DNA of 6,694 bases, taken from Candidatus Omnitrophota bacterium (GTDB taxonomy: Bacteria; Omnitrophota; Gorgyraeia; Gygaellales; Profunditerraquicolaceae). Under the pieces are notes generated by a model. It was not told the origin of the DNA and did no database searches. It saw only the letters and a program-made list of their open reading frames with translations. Location of the stretch: positions 4,018 to 10,711 of the forward strand of contig JAPLLQ010000028.1 of NCBI GenBank assembly GCA_026387485.1, in the 5' to 3' direction. Made by a program: the position numbers and the translations under genes. This document shows, piece by piece, positions 4,732 through 6,694 of the stretch (the first letter of the stretch is position 1; every line of letters begins with the position of its first letter).

Positions 4732-6182
4732 TTAATAACTCCTAACGGCCGCATACGGCAGACGCGTTTAGATATACCGGCGTTATGCACCACATTCACT
4801 ACCTCGTTAACATCTTTATAAGCTTGAGGCGCTTCTTCCACAATAGTGCCCCGGCCTGAAGCTTTTACTATTATACCCTTAGATTCCAATTCTTTCAATA
4901 AAGTATCTGGATTGATTGAGCGAATAGCAGCAGAGCGGGACATAAGCCTGCCTGCACCATGACAAGTAGAAAAGAATGTCTCGGCTGCCTTATCCTGGCC
5001 AACGAGTAGATAGGAATTCCGGCCCATATCTCCTGGGATAATCACCGGCTGGCCGATTTTTTTATAACGGCTGGGTAGAGCCGGGTGTCCGGCGGGTAGA
5101 GCCCGGGTTGCACCTTTCCTGTGAACACACAAATTTTTCTCTTTTCCGTCGACGAGATGTTTTTCAATTTTGGCGATATTATGAGCCACATCATAGATAA
5201 GAAACATCCCCAGTTTTTGCCAAGACATAGCGAAAATTTTTTCGAAAACTTTACGGGTAAGGTACATCAGACATTGCCGATTAGCCCAAGCATAGTTAGC
5301 AGCGCATTTCATTGCCCCTAAATAGGCTTTTCCCTCTTCTGAATTTACAGGCGCACAGGCAAGCTGGCGGTCAGGAAGATTAATATTATATTTATTCAAA
5401 CAATGAACCATACTGCGGGTATAGTCTTCGCAGACCTGATAGCCAAAACCGCGGGAGCCGGAGTGAATCATTATGGTAACCTGGCCTAAATCCAGATTAA
5501 GCTCATCGCAGATATCCCGGTTATACAGCTGGTCGATTACCTGAATTTCCAGAAAATGATTTCCGCTTCCTAATGTCCCGGATTGAGCCTTGCCTCTTTC
5601 ATAAGCTCTTTCCGAAACCGCCAGAGGATCCGCTCCCTGCATTGCGCCATTTTCTTCAGTACAATCTAAATCATCTTCGATACCATAGCCCTTTTCAACC
5701 GCCCACCTGGCTCCTTTAATTAAAATTTCTTTTTCCTCTTTAACGCTGACTCTTATATCGCCTTTAGAGCCTACTCCGGAAGGTATATCATTAAAGAGCG
5801 CGTAAACCAAATCGCTAATCTTGTCTTTTATGTCATCATATTTAAGGTCAGTCCTTAATAATCTAACCCCGCAATTTATATCAAAACCCACTCCTCCGGG
5901 TGAAATTACTCCGCCTTCTTCAGGGTCAGTTGCTGCAACCCCGCCTATCGGAAAACCATATCCCCAGTGAATATCTGGCATGGCTAAAGAAGCATTGACT
6001 ATGCCCGGCAAAAAGGCAACATTGGCTACCTGCTCCGCCGCCTTGTCATTACGAATATCCTTAAGCAATTTCTCATTACAATAGATAATACCCGGTACGC
6101 GCATCCCCGGCTTATAGGTTTTGGGTATGCGCCAACGATAATCATCGATTTTTTCTATCGGGCCGCTCCAGATATTAGACAT
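4725..6182 (-). CDS. rtcB: RNA-splicing/repair ligase RtcB
   Basis: GTP- and Mn2+-dependent RNA ligase that joins 2',3'-cyclic phosphate or 3'-phosphate ends to 5'-OH ends. It seals broken RNAs in bacteria and spliced tRNAs in archaea and animals. The 485-residue protein has the full set of conserved residues (numbered from the ATG start): Asp101 and Cys104 in GFDINCGVR, His209 in GSGNHFLE, His240 in IHSGSRG, His334 in DVAHN, and the guanylated His408 in TCHGAGR. CVHRKGATRALPAGHP lies at about 352-367 and GDMGR at 384-388. Its length is that of the archaeal-type long form, which usually works with archease. The open frame begins at a TTG (6185), but ATG at 6182 is preferred because GGAGGT lies 8 nt before it. 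The start overlaps the archease stop by 8 nt (ATGTCTAA), so the two are translationally coupled. serS follows after 29 nt. Confidence 0.97.
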   Translation of the reverse strand: MSNIWSGPIEKIDDYRWRIPKTYKPGMRVPGIIYCNEKLLKDIRNDKAAEQVANVAFLPGIVNASLAMPDIHWGYGFPIGGVAATDPEEGGVISPGGVGFDINCGVRLLRTDLKYDDIKDKISDLVYALFNDIPSGVGSKGDIRVSVKEEKEILIKGARWAVEKGYGIEDDLDCTEENGAMQGADPLAVSERAYERGKAQSGTLGSGNHFLEIQVIDQLYNRDICDELNLDLGQVTIMIHSGSRGFGYQVCEDYTRSMVHCLNKYNINLPDRQLACAPVNSEEGKAYLGAMKCAANYAWANRQCLMYLTRKVFEKIFAMSWQKLGMFLIYDVAHNIAKIEKHLVDGKEKNLCVHRKGATRALPAGHPALPSRYKKIGQPVIIPGDMGRNSYLLVGQDKAAETFFSTCHGAGRLMSRSAAIRSINPDTLLKELESKGIIVKASGRGTIVEEAPQAYKDVNEVVNVVHNAGISKRVCRMRPLGVIKG

Positions 6183-6597
6183 CAAAAATTACCTCCGCGC
6201 TCCAGCCCTCTTTAGTCTCTTCGATTTTTAACTGATGGTAAGTAGCTGCTTTGATTTCGGTATAAACCTTATAATTTCCCATATCATTTCCTATTGCTAT
6301 TGCTTCCAGATTATTACCACCTAATTTATTGATTTTTATATTATAGAATACGAGGTTGTGCGTCGCTGAAAGCGAAAGCAGCTCATTGAGCCAATTGATA
6401 AAAAGCTGCTCTAAATCATCAGCCTTCAATTTTATTGATAGATCAATATGGGATTTATTTTTTGCGAATTGCTTGCGGCTTGAAATCTGAAAAATAGCCA
6501 GGCCGGCATTCTTAAAGAGTTCTTTTAAATCTTGGGCCTTAATCCGGACAGCTATATCTGCGGTATGCTCAAGGATCTCGTAGGTTTTATCTTTCAC
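6175..6597 (-). CDS. Archease, activator of RtcB
   Basis: A small protein (140 residues, normal for the family) that speeds up guanylation and turnover of RtcB. Family signatures are EHTADIAVRI near the N-terminus (10-19), with metal-ligand Asp14 in HTAD. KAATYHQLKI at 116-125 matches the conserved Lys-Ala-x-Thr-Tyr-His stretch. The C-terminal WSAEVIFDV has Asp139 as the second acidic ligand. The start is GTG at 6597: an in-frame TAG stands directly before it, and no ATG lies in the first hundred codons. Only a weak purine-rich ribosome site is visible upstream. The gene overlaps rtcB by 8 nt and begins 21 nt after the encoded CCA of tRNA-Lys, so it may be read from the tRNA promoter outside the window. 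Confidence 0.95.
   Translation of the reverse strand: MKDKTYEILEHTADIAVRIKAQDLKELFKNAGLAIFQISSRKQFAKNKSHIDLSIKLKADDLEQLFINWLNELLSLSATHNLVFYNIKINKLGGNNLEAIAIGNDMGNYKVYTEIKAATYHQLKIEETKEGWSAEVIFDV
6191..6196 (-). promoter_or_regulatory. Strong ribosome binding site deciding the rtcB start
   Basis: GGAGGT on the minus strand lies inside the archease 3' end. Spacing is 8 nt to ATG 6182 and 5 nt to TTG 6185, which favours the ATG. Confidence 0.75.
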
Positions 6598-6618
6598 CTA
6601 ACACATCTTTGTAAAAAT

Positions 6619-6694
6619 TGGTGGGCCATGTAGGAGTCGGACCTACGACCTTGACATTAAGAGTGTCCTGCTCTGCCAATTGAGCTAATGGCCC
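6619..6694 (-). tRNA. tRNA-Lys (anticodon CUU)
   Basis: A complete 76-nt lysine tRNA ending exactly at the window edge. Acceptor stem GGGCCAT/ATGGCCC, D arm GCTC/GAGC with loop AATTGGCA, anticodon loop CTCTTAA giving CTT, T stem GTAGG/CCTAC, discriminator A and an encoded CCA. Two oddities: the T loop is TCCGACT, so position 55 is C instead of the near-universal U, and the top pair of the anticodon stem (27-43) is G with A. Five T residues begin one base after CCA, but the archease gene begins only 21 nt downstream on the same strand, so read-through is plausible. It is the only tRNA here that encodes CCA. Confidence 0.93.

Noticed and set aside
5121..5321. Plus-strand 66-codon frame inside rtcB
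   Set aside because: Antisense to conserved RtcB residues; a shadow frame.

Overview
The window is bacterial chromosome with moderate to low GC. It is dominated by a minus-strand translation and RNA-repair cluster, next to a more AT-rich accessory stretch at the left end. RtcB with archease, a compact candidate-phylum style XRE regulator, three serine tRNAs without an encoded CCA, and a GGGACAG-type intergenic motif together suggest an uncultured Gram-negative-like lineage such as Candidatus Omnitrophota. That placement is an inference with low to moderate confidence.

Left part (1-1071, AT-rich). The minus strand holds the N-terminal 160 codons of a GT-C/family-39-like membrane glycosyltransferase that runs off the window. 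Upstream of it lies a small XRE helix-turn-helix gene broken by one missing base, then a 33-codon ORF that is almost entirely a signal peptide. Two degenerate short-period tandem repeats (12 bp and 10 bp) lie in the intergenic DNA. This block ends at the 3' end of tRNA-Ser(GGA), the usual place for island insertions.

Middle (1072-2572). tRNA-Ser(GGA) on the minus strand has a recognisable promoter. A plus-strand Wzx/RfbX-type polysaccharide flippase follows and converges on the minus-strand cluster. The flippase and the membrane glycosyltransferase point to envelope polysaccharide functions.

Right part (2573-6694, all minus strand). In transcription order: tRNA-Lys(CUU), archease, rtcB, serS, an unrecognised six-helix membrane protein, tRNA-Ser(UGA), tRNA-Ser(CGA). 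Gaps are 21 nt, an 8-nt overlap, 29 nt, a 23-nt overlap, 5 nt and 12 nt, so one operon is likely. RtcB (3'-phosphate RNA ligase) and archease (its activator) repair or join RNA, and SerRS charges serine tRNAs. The two serine tRNAs at the operon end, with the GGA isoacceptor 1.4 kb beyond, supply all UCN decoding. The most noteworthy feature is this linkage of a synthetase to its own tRNAs inside an RNA-repair operon; the individual genes belong to known families, apart from the membrane protein.
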